Positions 51,962 through 61,260 of a stretch of DNA of 64,000 bases are shown here, in pieces. Each line of letters begins with the position of its first letter. Position 1 is the first letter of the stretch. The translations under genes were made by a program, and so were the position numbers. Under the pieces are notes generated by a model that was not told where the DNA came from, searched no databases, and worked only from the letters and a program-made list of their open reading frames with translations. This DNA is from Halorutilus salinus (GTDB lineage Archaea; Halobacteriota; Halobacteria; Halobacteriales; Halorutilaceae): positions 21,211-85,210 of the forward strand of contig NZ_RKLV01000010.1 of assembly GCF_026242195.1 (NCBI RefSeq). Reading direction: 5' to 3'.

Positions 51962-52014
51962 GGGGAATATTCGCATGAGGTGCGAATATCCCCTTAGGAG
52001 GTGTCCCTAAGGGG
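51962..52014 (+). terminator. Two overlapping, mutually exclusive hairpins
   Basis: Hairpin 1: GGGGAATATTCGCA (51962-51975) pairs with TGCGAATATCCCC (51981-51993) with one bulged A. Hairpin 2: CCCCTTAGG (51990-51998) pairs with CCTAAGGGG (52006-52014). They share the CCCC at 51990-51993, so only one can form fully. They lie 130 bases after the preceding gene and before the RM operon's end, with GAAAAAAT immediately downstream of the second hairpin. A terminator or conditional switch is possible. Confidence 0.6.
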
Positions 52015-52090
52015 ACGCGCGAAAAAATACCCACGCCCTCTAAGAGACGCGTTCCAGTCGAAACACTCGAAACAGGGGTCTATTCGGTCG

Positions 52091-52828
52091 CTATACTGTT
52101 AGTGAATTACCGTTAATTCGGAGCCACTCGCGCCGGTCCTCGTAGTCCGGCAGGAGCGAGCCGACGGCGTTCCAGAACGAGGCGCTGTGCTCGTCGTGGC
52201 TGGCGTGGGCGAGCTCGTGCACGGCGACGTAGTCCTGTATGCGTACGGGAGCGAGCACCAGACGCCAGTTCAGGAGCACGCCGCCGTCCTTGTACTCGCC
52301 CCACCTACCCTCGGGCTCGCCGACCCCGACCGACACGCCCTCGGCGCCGAGCTTGGGGGCGAACCTCTCGGCGCGCTCGGGCAGTTCCTCCTCCGAGCGC
52401 CCCCTGTACCAGTCGACGACAGCCTCGCGCTTCCGGCGTACGCTGACCTCGTCGTCGGGCGCGTCGAACCTGTGCACCTCAAGCGTGAACGTGTCGCCGT
52501 CGAACGATAGCTCCGGACTCTGAGAACCGGTCTCGACGACCCTGAGGCGGTACTGCCGCCCGCGGTACCGCAGCTTCTCGCCGCTCAGGAACTCCTTTCC
52601 GCGCGGCGTGTCCGCCTGCTCGCCAAGACCGTAGAGCTTCTCCAGTATCCAGTCCTTCCGCTCGTCAAGCACCGACTCAACGTCCGAAACGGTCGCCTCC
52701 ATGGGAGCGCGTACCTCCATCTCCATCGACTCGTCGATACGGAGACCGACTGTCTCGCGCCCCTCACACCAGGTAATCTCGTACGGGACGACGGTCTGAC
52801 CGATGTGGTACTGGTACGCGTGCGTCAT
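52091..52828 (-). CDS. YgjP-like (SprT/M48-type) zinc metallopeptidase
   Basis: 245 residues from the ATG at 52828. The zinc motif is HELAH (His204, Glu205, His208) with third ligand His214 in HDEHSASFW, followed by the W-hairpin end LPDYEDRREWLRIN. Two N-terminal beta sheets (YQYHIGQTVVPYEITWCEG, RKDWILEKLYGLG) fit the YgjP family. These enzymes are commonly found at the end of type I RM operons; their role in defence is unknown. Overlaps the hsdR stop by ATGA, so it is translated after the R subunit. Confidence 0.88.
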   Translation of the reverse strand: MTHAYQYHIGQTVVPYEITWCEGRETVGLRIDESMEMEVRAPMEATVSDVESVLDERKDWILEKLYGLGEQADTPRGKEFLSGEKLRYRGRQYRLRVVETGSQSPELSFDGDTFTLEVHRFDAPDDEVSVRRKREAVVDWYRGRSEEELPERAERFAPKLGAEGVSVGVGEPEGRWGEYKDGGVLLNWRLVLAPVRIQDYVAVHELAHASHDEHSASFWNAVGSLLPDYEDRREWLRINGNSLTV

Positions 52829-55818
52829 TCTCCGTAGTGCGCCCTCGCTAGCTCTATGATGCGGTTGGTCAGCTCGTCGCGCTCCTCGTCCGACAGGTCG
52901 GCGTCCGCACCGTACAGACGCAGCTTCACGTCCTTGCGCATTGACTTCTGGATGTTTACCTTCCGCTTCCACTCGACCACCGAAGCGTGCTCCTCGACGA
53001 CGCCAACAACGTCGCGCGTCAGCTCGATGAGTCGGTCCTGGCCGACCTCGCCCCCCTCGCCGAGAACTTCCTCGACGGCGTGGTAGAACGAGAGCTCCGT
53101 TGAGCTGTCGAGACCCTTCTTCTCCGCCTCGCGGTCGCGCGAACGCATCTCGTTGAGCAGGTCGCGCAGCTCCTCTATGACCTCCTGGTCGGACATACGT
53201 TTCTCGCGGTACTCCTCTATGAGGTCCTCTAGGCGCTCACGCAACGAGCCGTAGTGCACGGGGTCCTCATCGTACCGGACGTTTATTTCGTGCTCTATCG
53301 CGTGCCGCATCTCGCTCGCCCGCGCCTCGTCGTCCTCAAGCGACTCGACGTGCGCGTCGAACTCGTCCGCCTCCATGACGGAGACTGGCTCGTCGTTCAG
53401 CACCTCGATACCCGAAGACTCGATGTGGTCGTTTATGAGCTCGCGCACCTTCGAACCGCAGCCCTCGACGTTCAGGTCGTCGTCGCGGTACCTCTGCTTG
53501 GCGCGTGCGTGTATCTCCGTCAGCCTTTCGAGGTCCTCCTTGTACGGGTTCGCCATCGGGTCCGGCATCACGATGTCCATGAGACTTGAGAACCGGCGGA
53601 ACGCGTTGTTGAACTCGACCCGGGTGTCCTCGGGTTCGAGGGTCTGGAGACACGACTCAACGTCGTCGAGACCGTCGAAGAACGAGAACGCCTTGTTGTG
53701 CGCCGCCTCAAGCTCGGGCTTCTTGTCCGAGAGGGGTACCATAGCGCGCTCCACATCGTCCTGGCTGAACATGGCGAGCGCCTCCTTGAGGTTGTCGGAG
53801 ACGCCGTAGTAGTCGACGACGAGACCGTGATTCTTGTCCTCGTACGGACGGTTGACGCGGGCTATGGCTTGGAGAAGGTTGTGCTCCCTGCGGGGCTTGT
53901 CGAGGTACATCACCTGCGCCACCGGTGCGTCGAACCCAGTGAGGAGCATGTCGCAGACGACGAGGAGTTCCACGTCGCCGTCCTCGTCCTTGAAGTCGTC
54001 CTTTATTTCCTTCTTCTCGGCGTCGCTCGGTGCGTACTCCTTGATCTCCTCGGGGTCGTTGTGCCCCTTCGATATGACAACGCGGGACTCGGGACCTCCG
54101 TGCGCGTCGAGGCGCTTCTTGTACTCGATGGCGGCGCGCTTGCTCACCGTCACCACCATGCCCTTGAACGGCTCGCCTATGTTCTCGTCGTAGTGTTTCA
54201 CAATATCCTCGGCGACACGGTCGATGCGGTTCTCCGCCTCAGCGAGGTCCTTTTTGCGCGCGTACCTCTTCTTTATCTCCGCCTTCTCCTCCTCGGTGTA
54301 GCCCTCGAAGACCTCGTCGAAGACCCTGTCGAGGTCCGCGCCGTCGAGGTGTATGTCCGCGAGCCTCCCCTGGTACAGAATCTCGACGGTCGTGTCGTCC
54401 TCAAGCGACTGGTCGATGGTGTAGGTGTCGATGTAGTTGCCGAACGCCCTGCGCGTGTCGCGCTCGTCCTTCTCTATCGGCGTGCCCGTGAAACCGACGT
54501 AGAAGGCGTTCGGCAGCGCGGTCCGCATGTTGTTGGCGAGTTGCTTGTACTGCGTCCGGTGCGCCTCGTCGACCATGACGTACACGTCCTCGTCGCGGGT
54601 TAGCACAGGGTGGTCAACACTCTCGTCTTCCTCGTCGTCCTTGAGCTGGAACTTGTGTATCAGCGTCGCTATCGTCTGCCCCGCGCCGCTGCCGAGCTCG
54701 TCGCGTAGCTCGTCTATGTCGTTCGCCTGTATCGGGTTGGGGAAGCCGCACTGCTCGAACGTCGTGTGTATCTGTGAGTCGAGCGCCTGCCTGTCGGTGA
54801 CGAGCAGGAGCGTCGGGTCGTCCCTCCTGCGCCGGAGCTTGAGACCGAGGAACAGCATCGTGAGCGACTTGCCGGAGCCCTGTGTGTGCCAGATGACGCC
54901 GCCCTGCGACTCGCGGCGGTCGCGCTCGCGTATGGCTTCGAGCGCCCGGTACGTCGCCCTGTACTGCTGGTACCGCGCCACCATCCGCGTGATACCGCCC
55001 GCGTCCTCCTCGAAGACGGTGAAGTTGCGGAGCTGGTCGAGGAGGCGCTCGGGCTCGAAAAGCGCGTACAGCATCCGGTGCTGGTCGGGGACGAAGCCGT
55101 CGAGACCGAAGTAGTCTTCGAGGTAGTCGTCGTCGACGGGGTAGGCGTCGCGCCACGGCTTGTACTGGTCGCGCGGCGTCCCGTACGTACCCATGAGCGC
55201 GCCCTCGTACCAGGTCGCCACGGAGAACTGGTTGTACCGGAACAGCTCCTCCGCGCCCTCCGACTCACCGCCACGCTCGTTCTGGTACCGCGCGAGCTGC
55301 TTGAGAGCCTCCGACTTGGGCTTGTCGCCGCCCGGGGGTCCTATCGTCGGATCTTTGCACTCGATAACGCCGAGCGGTATCCCGTTGACGAAGGCGACTA
55401 TGTCGGGCTTGACCGTCTCGCGCTCGCCCTCGACGGCGAACTGGTTGACGACGAGGAGGTCGTTGTTCTCGGGGTTCTCGTAGTCGATGTACTGCACCGT
55501 CTGGTGCTTGTTGCCGTGCCCGCGGTCCTGCTCGACGGACGTGTGGCGCACGAGCTTCTCGTGTATCTGCTTGTTCTCGTGCGTCGTGTTCCGCCCCGCA
55601 ACCTGCTGTATCTCGCGGACGACCTTGTTGAGGTTGTTGTCGTCTATCCACGGGTTGAGTCGGCGGACGGCGTCGCGTAGCCGCGGTTCGAGCACGGCTG
55701 TCGAACGCTTCTCGCGCGGGTCGTCCCACGGCTCTTGGGTGCGGTCCACGACCTCCCAGCCGAGGGTCTCGAAGGCGTCAAGCGCGGGGCGTTCGGTCGT
55801 GTCGTACTCGTTGGGCAT
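52825..55818 (-). CDS. hsdR: Type I restriction enzyme R subunit
   Basis: 997 residues. N-terminal nuclease: VKPDIVAFVNGIPLGVIECK with Asp139, Glu153 and Lys155 (PD-ExK). DEAD-box translocase: Walker A TQGSGKS (312-318) and DEAH at 417-420 (VMVDEAHRTQ), with KGMVVTVSKRAA and MLLTGFDAP in the second RecA domain. The C-terminal 250 residues are helical and bind the methylase. Moves DNA and cuts unmodified DNA far from the recognition site. It starts with ATG at 55818, 125 bases after the small membrane gene. Confidence 0.96.
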   Translation of the reverse strand: MPNEYDTTERPALDAFETLGWEVVDRTQEPWDDPREKRSTAVLEPRLRDAVRRLNPWIDDNNLNKVVREIQQVAGRNTTHENKQIHEKLVRHTSVEQDRGHGNKHQTVQYIDYENPENNDLLVVNQFAVEGERETVKPDIVAFVNGIPLGVIECKDPTIGPPGGDKPKSEALKQLARYQNERGGESEGAEELFRYNQFSVATWYEGALMGTYGTPRDQYKPWRDAYPVDDDYLEDYFGLDGFVPDQHRMLYALFEPERLLDQLRNFTVFEEDAGGITRMVARYQQYRATYRALEAIRERDRRESQGGVIWHTQGSGKSLTMLFLGLKLRRRRDDPTLLLVTDRQALDSQIHTTFEQCGFPNPIQANDIDELRDELGSGAGQTIATLIHKFQLKDDEEDESVDHPVLTRDEDVYVMVDEAHRTQYKQLANNMRTALPNAFYVGFTGTPIEKDERDTRRAFGNYIDTYTIDQSLEDDTTVEILYQGRLADIHLDGADLDRVFDEVFEGYTEEEKAEIKKRYARKKDLAEAENRIDRVAEDIVKHYDENIGEPFKGMVVTVSKRAAIEYKKRLDAHGGPESRVVISKGHNDPEEIKEYAPSDAEKKEIKDDFKDEDGDVELLVVCDMLLTGFDAPVAQVMYLDKPRREHNLLQAIARVNRPYEDKNHGLVVDYYGVSDNLKEALAMFSQDDVERAMVPLSDKKPELEAAHNKAFSFFDGLDDVESCLQTLEPEDTRVEFNNAFRRFSSLMDIVMPDPMANPYKEDLERLTEIHARAKQRYRDDDLNVEGCGSKVRELINDHIESSGIEVLNDEPVSVMEADEFDAHVESLEDDEARASEMRHAIEHEINVRYDEDPVHYGSLRERLEDLIEEYREKRMSDQEVIEELRDLLNEMRSRDREAEKKGLDSSTELSFYHAVEEVLGEGGEVGQDRLIELTRDVVGVVEEHASVVEWKRKVNIQKSMRKDVKLRLYGADADLSDEERDELTNRIIELARAHYGE

Positions 55819-55943
55819 CCAGTTGGATAGGATAACGGAGGCATCACATAAGAGAGTATAGGCAAGTAGCTTGTAGCACTGAGGATGGGTCTGTTCGCTA
55901 GCGAAGATGATGTGCGAGTTCTTGGTGTGGAACAGTTATTCAG

Positions 55944-56177
55944 CTACAGTGCAGAGAGAAGATATCGAGCGAGTTCACCGCCATTAAACAGCAGATCAAT
56001 AACCAGAACCGTAACCGCGGCGACACCAGCTATTCGGAGACCGTCCTCTATCTTTGTGGTGCGGTTTTTATCGTATATGCCGTTCTTTCGAGGCTGTCCT
56101 GCGACGTTATCAGCGACATCCGCCGCGGCGTAGAGCGCCGCTATTCCCAGAACACCGATTACTACGGCTCCGAGCAT
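55944..56177 (-). CDS. Small two-helix membrane protein inside the RM operon
   Basis: 77 residues with hydrophobic stretches at 2-20 (LGAVVIGVLGIAALYAA) and 50-64 (IAGVAAVTVLVIDLLF), separated by a charged linker (QPRKNGIYDKNRTTKIEDG). No known family. It lies between hsdS (ends 56343) and hsdR (starts 55818), same strand, with its own AT-rich upstream region (56178-56240). Gap 55819-55943 holds nothing obvious. It may be an accessory membrane component or an unrelated insertion. Confidence 0.55.
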   Translation of the reverse strand: MLGAVVIGVLGIAALYAAADVADNVAGQPRKNGIYDKNRTTKIEDGLRIAGVAAVTVLVIDLLFNGGELARYLLSAL

Positions 56178-56280
56178 ACTACATAGAATAACTAGAGCAT
56201 AATAAAGTTAATTACAAAAAGCTTTTATCCCCATATCAACCGTGATACTGACATAAAATAAGCAGTTCCGCGTCAGTTTC

Positions 56281-56324
56281 TTGCCGCACCCAACGGCGAC
56301 TTGTCCGACGCTGTCGTGCGGCAA
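56281..56324. terminator. Long hairpin just after hsdS
   Basis: TTGCCGCAC (56281-56289) pairs with GTGCGGCAA (56316-56324); within the loop ACGGCG and CGCTGT can extend the stem. In the minus-strand direction it begins 18 bases past the hsdS stop. An AT-rich block with a run of T lies about 60 bases further. It probably stabilises or ends the hsdM-hsdS message. Confidence 0.5.
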
Positions 56325-56342
56325 CAACGGAGATCCACCTAT

Positions 56343-57686
56343 CTAGTCCAGCAGGTCGGACGGCGTGCGCACCTCGCCGGTGAGCAGGTCCTGCATCAGG
56401 GCGCGCTTGAGCTCCTGAAGCTTCTCTTTCTTCTGCTTCTCCTCGCGGATCTTCGTACCTACCTCGTCGAACTTCTCGGCTATCTCGCGCTGCTCCTCCA
56501 CGGGAGGAAGCAGTACAGGCATCGACTGAAGGTCGGTCTTTGAAAGCTCTATCTGACCTGTCGAACCCGCGACACAGAACGCGTACAGCATCTTTTGACC
56601 GTGAGTCGACTCCAGATAGTACCTAAAGAAAGTCGGGTCAAGAAGCGACTCATCCGTATGCACTCGCGTGATATGGGAGTCGAGCGCGTATTCGTTCGAC
56701 TCAAGTGTCCATTCAAGCGCCCGTCCAAGCGTACCCTTGCCCGTTGAGTTGACCAGTACGTCGCCACTCTTGACGAAGTACTTGTCCTTCCATTCGTCGG
56801 CTACCTCTGAGTCGAGACGCTTGAGCTCCTCCGGGTGGAAGCCGTCCCAGTAGATGCACGACTGGTTCAGGACCGGTACACCGCCCTCCTCTACGTACGT
56901 AGGCTGTTTGCCGCGGGTGATAGTCTCCGCGACCCCGTCAAGCTTCGATTTCTCCCAGTCCGCCGGGACTTCCATCTCACGCGGACCGAGATGTATCCGC
57001 TTGAACCCGTCGTTATCTATACCCTCGGTCAGCAAGTCCTGCATCAGCCCGCGCTTCAGTTCCTCAGTCGCCTCGATAATCTCCTCGGTCTGCCGTATCT
57101 CCTCGTCCACGGTGGAGAGCATGGCGGCGATGCGTCGCTGTTCAGGGAGCGGGGGAACGGGAATCTGAAGATTGTTCTCGAATATATCGTTCGGTACCCG
57201 CTGCCGTCCCGTGGAACCTTCCATTAACGAGATAGTGACCGCCCGGAACTGCTGCATGTTAGCGAGATAGTAGACAAACTTTGGCTCTGTCTCGCCTTCG
57301 CGGGGATGGAAGACAAGGAACTCGGTCGAACCCGACGCAAGTTCCGTTTCAACGTCCTCAACGAAAGCTATCTTGCCGTTCTCGGTACAGGGCGTTATCT
57401 TCGGGTATATCGTGTCACCGTTCTTGAACCACGTCGTTGTGCAGTCCTCCTTCTCTCGTTCCGTGAAATATGTGATACGCCTCTCGTCCTCGCTTACCGC
57501 GTCCATCGGCACGAAGTCAAAGGTGCCGGAGTCTGGCTTATCGTATCCCGGATTTAGCTCGATAACCTCGTTGAACTGCGTATGTCGCCAGTGCTCCGGT
57601 ATCTCGAACTCCTTCGGTCCCAACTGCACCCGCTTGTACCCGTCGCGCACCTCGTTCTCTTCCGCTCGCTCTGCCACCTCGCTCAT
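56343..57686 (-). CDS. hsdS: Type I restriction enzyme specificity subunit
   Basis: 447 residues in two target-recognition halves. Each TRD starts with a similar sequence (LGPKEFEIPEHWRH near 22 and LGPREMEVPADWEKSK near 231) and ends with conserved helices (PPLPEQRRIAAMLSTVDEEI near 179-198 and PPVEEQREIAEKFDEVGTKI near 392-411). The pseudo-twofold layout with two TRDs is standard. It chooses the DNA sequence. It overlaps hsdM by four bases (ATGA), so the M and S subunits are translated together. Confidence 0.95.
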   Translation of the reverse strand: MSEVAERAEENEVRDGYKRVQLGPKEFEIPEHWRHTQFNEVIELNPGYDKPDSGTFDFVPMDAVSEDERRITYFTEREKEDCTTTWFKNGDTIYPKITPCTENGKIAFVEDVETELASGSTEFLVFHPREGETEPKFVYYLANMQQFRAVTISLMEGSTGRQRVPNDIFENNLQIPVPPLPEQRRIAAMLSTVDEEIRQTEEIIEATEELKRGLMQDLLTEGIDNDGFKRIHLGPREMEVPADWEKSKLDGVAETITRGKQPTYVEEGGVPVLNQSCIYWDGFHPEELKRLDSEVADEWKDKYFVKSGDVLVNSTGKGTLGRALEWTLESNEYALDSHITRVHTDESLLDPTFFRYYLESTHGQKMLYAFCVAGSTGQIELSKTDLQSMPVLLPPVEEQREIAEKFDEVGTKIREEKQKKEKLQELKRALMQDLLTGEVRTPSDLLD

Positions 57687-59299
57687 CTGTACTCCATCTC
57701 CTCCATGTACCCCATAAGCTCCTCGTCCGTCTCACGCCTCTCCGCCTCAAGCTCCTCCAGTTCGTCCAGCTTCTCGCTCACGTCGATAGGCTCCTCCGGC
57801 TCGGTCGTATCGACATACCGCGGAACGTTGAGGTTCCAGTCGTTCTCCTCTATCTCGTCCAACTCCACGACACGCGAATGATGCGGCTCCTCACGTCGCT
57901 CGCGGTACGTCTCGGCGATATGCGCCACGCCCTCGTCGGTGAGCCGGTTCTGGTTCGAAAGTTCCTCGTACACCTGAACGCCCGACTCTCGCAACTCCTC
58001 GTCCTCGGCGTAGATAAACTGTACCGCCCCCTCGCGCTCCTCGGGCTTGTCCTTGTTGATGACGAGGATACAGCCCGGCGAAGACGTGTTGTAGAACAGG
58101 TTCTCGGGGAGAGCGATAACCGCCTCAACGAGGTCGTCCTCCAAGACAGGCTTCCGTATCTTCTTCTCCGAACGCGACCGGAACAGAACGCCGTTGTCCA
58201 TCACGACGCCCGCCCTGCCCGTCTCGTTCAGCGACGCTATCATTAGCTGTATCCAAGCCCAGTCTCCGCGGTTCGACGGCGGGAGACCGTACGTGAACCG
58301 GTTGTACGGCTCGTTGTCCTCGACCCAGTCCTTGCTCCACTCCTTCTGGTTCCACATCGGGTTCGCGATGACCTTGTCGAACTGTTCGAGCTCGTCGTGC
58401 TTCGTCACGAACTGCGGGTCGGTGATGGTGTCGCCCTTCGCTATCCCCGCGTCCTTCACCTCGTGTAGGAGCATGTTCATCTGACCGATAGCCCACGTGT
58501 TGAGGTTGCGCTCCTGCCCGTACAGCGAGAGGTCTTCCATCGTCCCGCCGTTTTCGGCGACGTGCCGCGCCGAGTAGATGAGCATACCGCCCGAACCACA
58601 ACACGGGTCGTAGACGCGGTCTCCCTCGTCAGGGTCTACGCAGTCGACGATGAGCTGGACGACCTCGCGGGGCGTGTAGAACTCGCCGCCCTTCTTGCCC
58701 GCGTCGTCTGCGAACTGACGTATCAGGTACTCGTAGGCGCGCCCGAAGATGTCGGGGTCGTCGAGGTCGGCGTTCCTGTACCGGTGCTTGTCGAAATGCG
58801 TCACGAGCTTGTCGAGGACCTTGTCGCCGAGGCGTTCCTTGTCGTTGTAGTCGATGCTGCTCAGGACGCGTTCTGCTATCTCGTCGTTCTCGTCCTCGAT
58901 GGCTTCGAGCGCCTTGTTGAGCGCCGCACCGATATCGGCGTCCTGCGCCGTGATGTGGTCCCAGCGCGCCCGCTCGGGCACCCAGAACTCCTCGTGTAGG
59001 TCACGGTCGTTGCGCGCCTCCTCGACCGAGACGGGGTTCTCGTCGGCTATCTCCTCGCTCTCCTCGTCGAACCGGTCGTTGACGCGCTTGAGGAACAGAA
59101 GACCGAAGATGTAGTTCTTGTAGTCCGCGGAGTCGATGCTACCGCGCAGTATGTCCGCGGCTTCCCAGAGGTGGTTACGGAGGGTGTCTAGCCCCAGCGT
59201 GTCTGGCGAACCCACTCCGGATAATGTCTCCTGTTCTGGTTCAGTCACAGTATGCTCAAACTGTGTGGGTACGTTGTTTAGCTTTTCGTTCGGGTACAC
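57683..59299 (-). CDS. hsdM: Type I restriction enzyme M subunit (N6-adenine methylase)
   Basis: 538 residues. Motif I DPCCGSGGML at 231-240, EFYTP at 206-210 and motif IV NPMW (313-316, where NPPF/Y is usual) mark an N6-adenine methylase; an N-terminal helical domain (LWEAADILRGSIDSADY) and a C-terminal coiled coil (EKLDELEELEAERRETDEEL) contact the other subunits. It methylates host DNA within the specificity sequence. First gene of the operon, 57 bases from the divergent DUF262 gene. Confidence 0.95.
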   Translation of the reverse strand: MYPNEKLNNVPTQFEHTVTEPEQETLSGVGSPDTLGLDTLRNHLWEAADILRGSIDSADYKNYIFGLLFLKRVNDRFDEESEEIADENPVSVEEARNDRDLHEEFWVPERARWDHITAQDADIGAALNKALEAIEDENDEIAERVLSSIDYNDKERLGDKVLDKLVTHFDKHRYRNADLDDPDIFGRAYEYLIRQFADDAGKKGGEFYTPREVVQLIVDCVDPDEGDRVYDPCCGSGGMLIYSARHVAENGGTMEDLSLYGQERNLNTWAIGQMNMLLHEVKDAGIAKGDTITDPQFVTKHDELEQFDKVIANPMWNQKEWSKDWVEDNEPYNRFTYGLPPSNRGDWAWIQLMIASLNETGRAGVVMDNGVLFRSRSEKKIRKPVLEDDLVEAVIALPENLFYNTSSPGCILVINKDKPEEREGAVQFIYAEDEELRESGVQVYEELSNQNRLTDEGVAHIAETYRERREEPHHSRVVELDEIEENDWNLNVPRYVDTTEPEEPIDVSEKLDELEELEAERRETDEELMGYMEEMEYR

Positions 59300-59356
59300 C
59301 GATTCCCTTGGTTAAATTAGGGAAAGGAATAACAACGGGGACAATAAACTCAGTCC

Positions 59357-61156
59357 ATGGTTGAGGTAGAAAATCCTGGGACAAAGAAGGTCAGTACTCT
59401 GTTGGACGATATCGACGACGGCTCCTACGTGATACCCTATTTTCAGCGGGGATTCGAGTGGGAGCCTCAGATGGTTTCCGAGCTGTTTGAATCTATCCTC
59501 CAAAACTACTATACGGGTCTGCTACTCTTCTGGGAGCTCGATGAAGCCCGCTCTGAACAGGAAGAGTGGGACCCGGTATGGGGTGCAGAACTCAACTCTG
59601 ACCCGGAGAAGGCGGTTCTGGATGGGCAACAACGTCTGTCCTCTCTCTACTACGCTATTCATAATCCCAGTAAGAAGTTCCCGAGTAGAGAATCGTATTA
59701 CATATTCTACCTTGACTTAATCGACGCACTGAACGGCGAGTTTGACGAAGCAATCTCGTACCGCTGGAAGACTAGAAACTACAAAGGATGGTCTGAACTA
59801 AGACAGGAAAGGGACGAGTGGATAGAAACGGGGGAAGTGCCCCTGTGTATCCTTTCGGCTGATGACCCGGACGATGCTAACGGCGAATACATCGGCTCTA
59901 CTGAGTTTCGAGAATGGGCTAGTGAGTTCATAGAAGAGAACTCTGCTAGTCTCCCAGGTGACGTAGCACCATGGGACATCCGGGATATTCTTGAAACCAT
60001 ACTCGACTACAACTTCGTCGTATATCCGCTTGACAGCGACCGTGGAATCGACGATATCTGCAACATCTTCGCTAAGGTGAACGACACAGGAATGAAGCTC
60101 TCTACGTTTGACCTCATGAATGCCTTCCTCTACCCGTCCGGGATAGAGCTGAGAAAGGACCTCTGGGAGGGGTTGGACAACGACCAGCTCAAGAGCCTTG
60201 ACTCCAATATGGACGAAAATCTCCTGAAGATAATCTCCCTCCGAAAGCAGAACTACTGCTCTTCGAAGTACCTGTACAATCTAATTCCTGGCGAAGAGAC
60301 CGTTCGAGAAGAGCCCGATGGAACCAGGTATGAAGAGGTTTTAGTTGAATCCGGAGAGGAGTTTGAGGAACTCTGGGAAGAAGCCGTGGGCTACGCGGAG
60401 CAGGCACGTTCCATGATAATGAACATGGGGGACCGCGAGTTCGGAGCAATAAAAAGCGACTTCATACCACACGCAACGATACTTCCCGTTTTAGCCGCTA
60501 TCCTCTGGGAATACGACGGACAAGTAGATGAGACCGAGTTCAAGCAACAACTCAAACGCTGGTACTGGTCGGCTGTCTTCTCCCAGGATTACAGCGGGTC
60601 TTCCGATACCATGATGGGCAAGGACTTCAGGGACTGGAAAAGCTGGTTAGAGACGGGGGAGACCATAGAACAGATATCGAAGGTTGATGAGGAATTCGTG
60701 AGGGAACTAGACCTCAAAGACGTGGACAAAGGTTCCGGAAGGTACAATGCAATCATATGTTTGATAGCACTAAACGGCGCGGAGGACTTCTACCGAGCCA
60801 GTATACTCGGCACCGGGGACTTCGTTGACAGCAAGATAAACGACCATCATATATTCCCGAAGAAGGTGGACGGGCTTGATGAGGAAACATCCAAGACATT
60901 TGATAGCCTTCGGGACTCTATAGTCAATCGGACGTTAATATTGGATAAGACAAATAACAAAATAAAGAATAGAAAACCTTCCGAGTATCTTGAGCGAATG
61001 GAGGAGAGAAATGGTGGGGAACAGGAAGTAAAAGAATTGCTAGAGAATCATCTTATATCTGAGACAGCCTACCGTCATCTAAAGAACAACAACTTTGACG
61101 ACTTCGTGCTCCAGCGAGAGAGGGACCTAAAGGAGGAAATAGCGGGGATAGTATAG
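59357..61156 (+). CDS. DUF262 / HNH protein, GmrSD-type type IV restriction-like
   Basis: 599 residues. The N-terminal DUF262 (ParB-like) domain shows IPYFQRGFEW (26-35) and DGQQR (89-93); DGQQR is the family nucleotide-binding motif. A C-terminal HNH-type nuclease region carries INDHHIFPKK (His497, His498), VNRTLILDKTNNKIKNRKPS and helical ends. GmrSD-like proteins attack modified phage DNA. Codon use is clearly more AT-rich (many AGA, AAA and ATA codons) than nearby genes, pointing to recent transfer. It is divergent from the RM operon. Confidence 0.82.
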   Translation: MVEVENPGTKKVSTLLDDIDDGSYVIPYFQRGFEWEPQMVSELFESILQNYYTGLLLFWELDEARSEQEEWDPVWGAELNSDPEKAVLDGQQRLSSLYYAIHNPSKKFPSRESYYIFYLDLIDALNGEFDEAISYRWKTRNYKGWSELRQERDEWIETGEVPLCILSADDPDDANGEYIGSTEFREWASEFIEENSASLPGDVAPWDIRDILETILDYNFVVYPLDSDRGIDDICNIFAKVNDTGMKLSTFDLMNAFLYPSGIELRKDLWEGLDNDQLKSLDSNMDENLLKIISLRKQNYCSSKYLYNLIPGEETVREEPDGTRYEEVLVESGEEFEELWEEAVGYAEQARSMIMNMGDREFGAIKSDFIPHATILPVLAAILWEYDGQVDETEFKQQLKRWYWSAVFSQDYSGSSDTMMGKDFRDWKSWLETGETIEQISKVDEEFVRELDLKDVDKGSGRYNAIICLIALNGAEDFYRASILGTGDFVDSKINDHHIFPKKVDGLDEETSKTFDSLRDSIVNRTLILDKTNNKIKNRKPSEYLERMEERNGGEQEVKELLENHLISETAYRHLKNNNFDDFVLQRERDLKEEIAGIV

Positions 61157-61260
61157 TCAAAGTGTTTACTTAAACTACTATAAAAGAACGCGGAAGCGAG
61201 TAACCGTAGTTCAGCAACATCCCGGACAAGACAGAGCATAATCGGTACCCATCGACTGAA

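Noticed and set aside
53698..54603. 301-residue plus-strand frame inside hsdR
   Set aside because: It is low-complexity and antisense to the helicase domain of hsdR.
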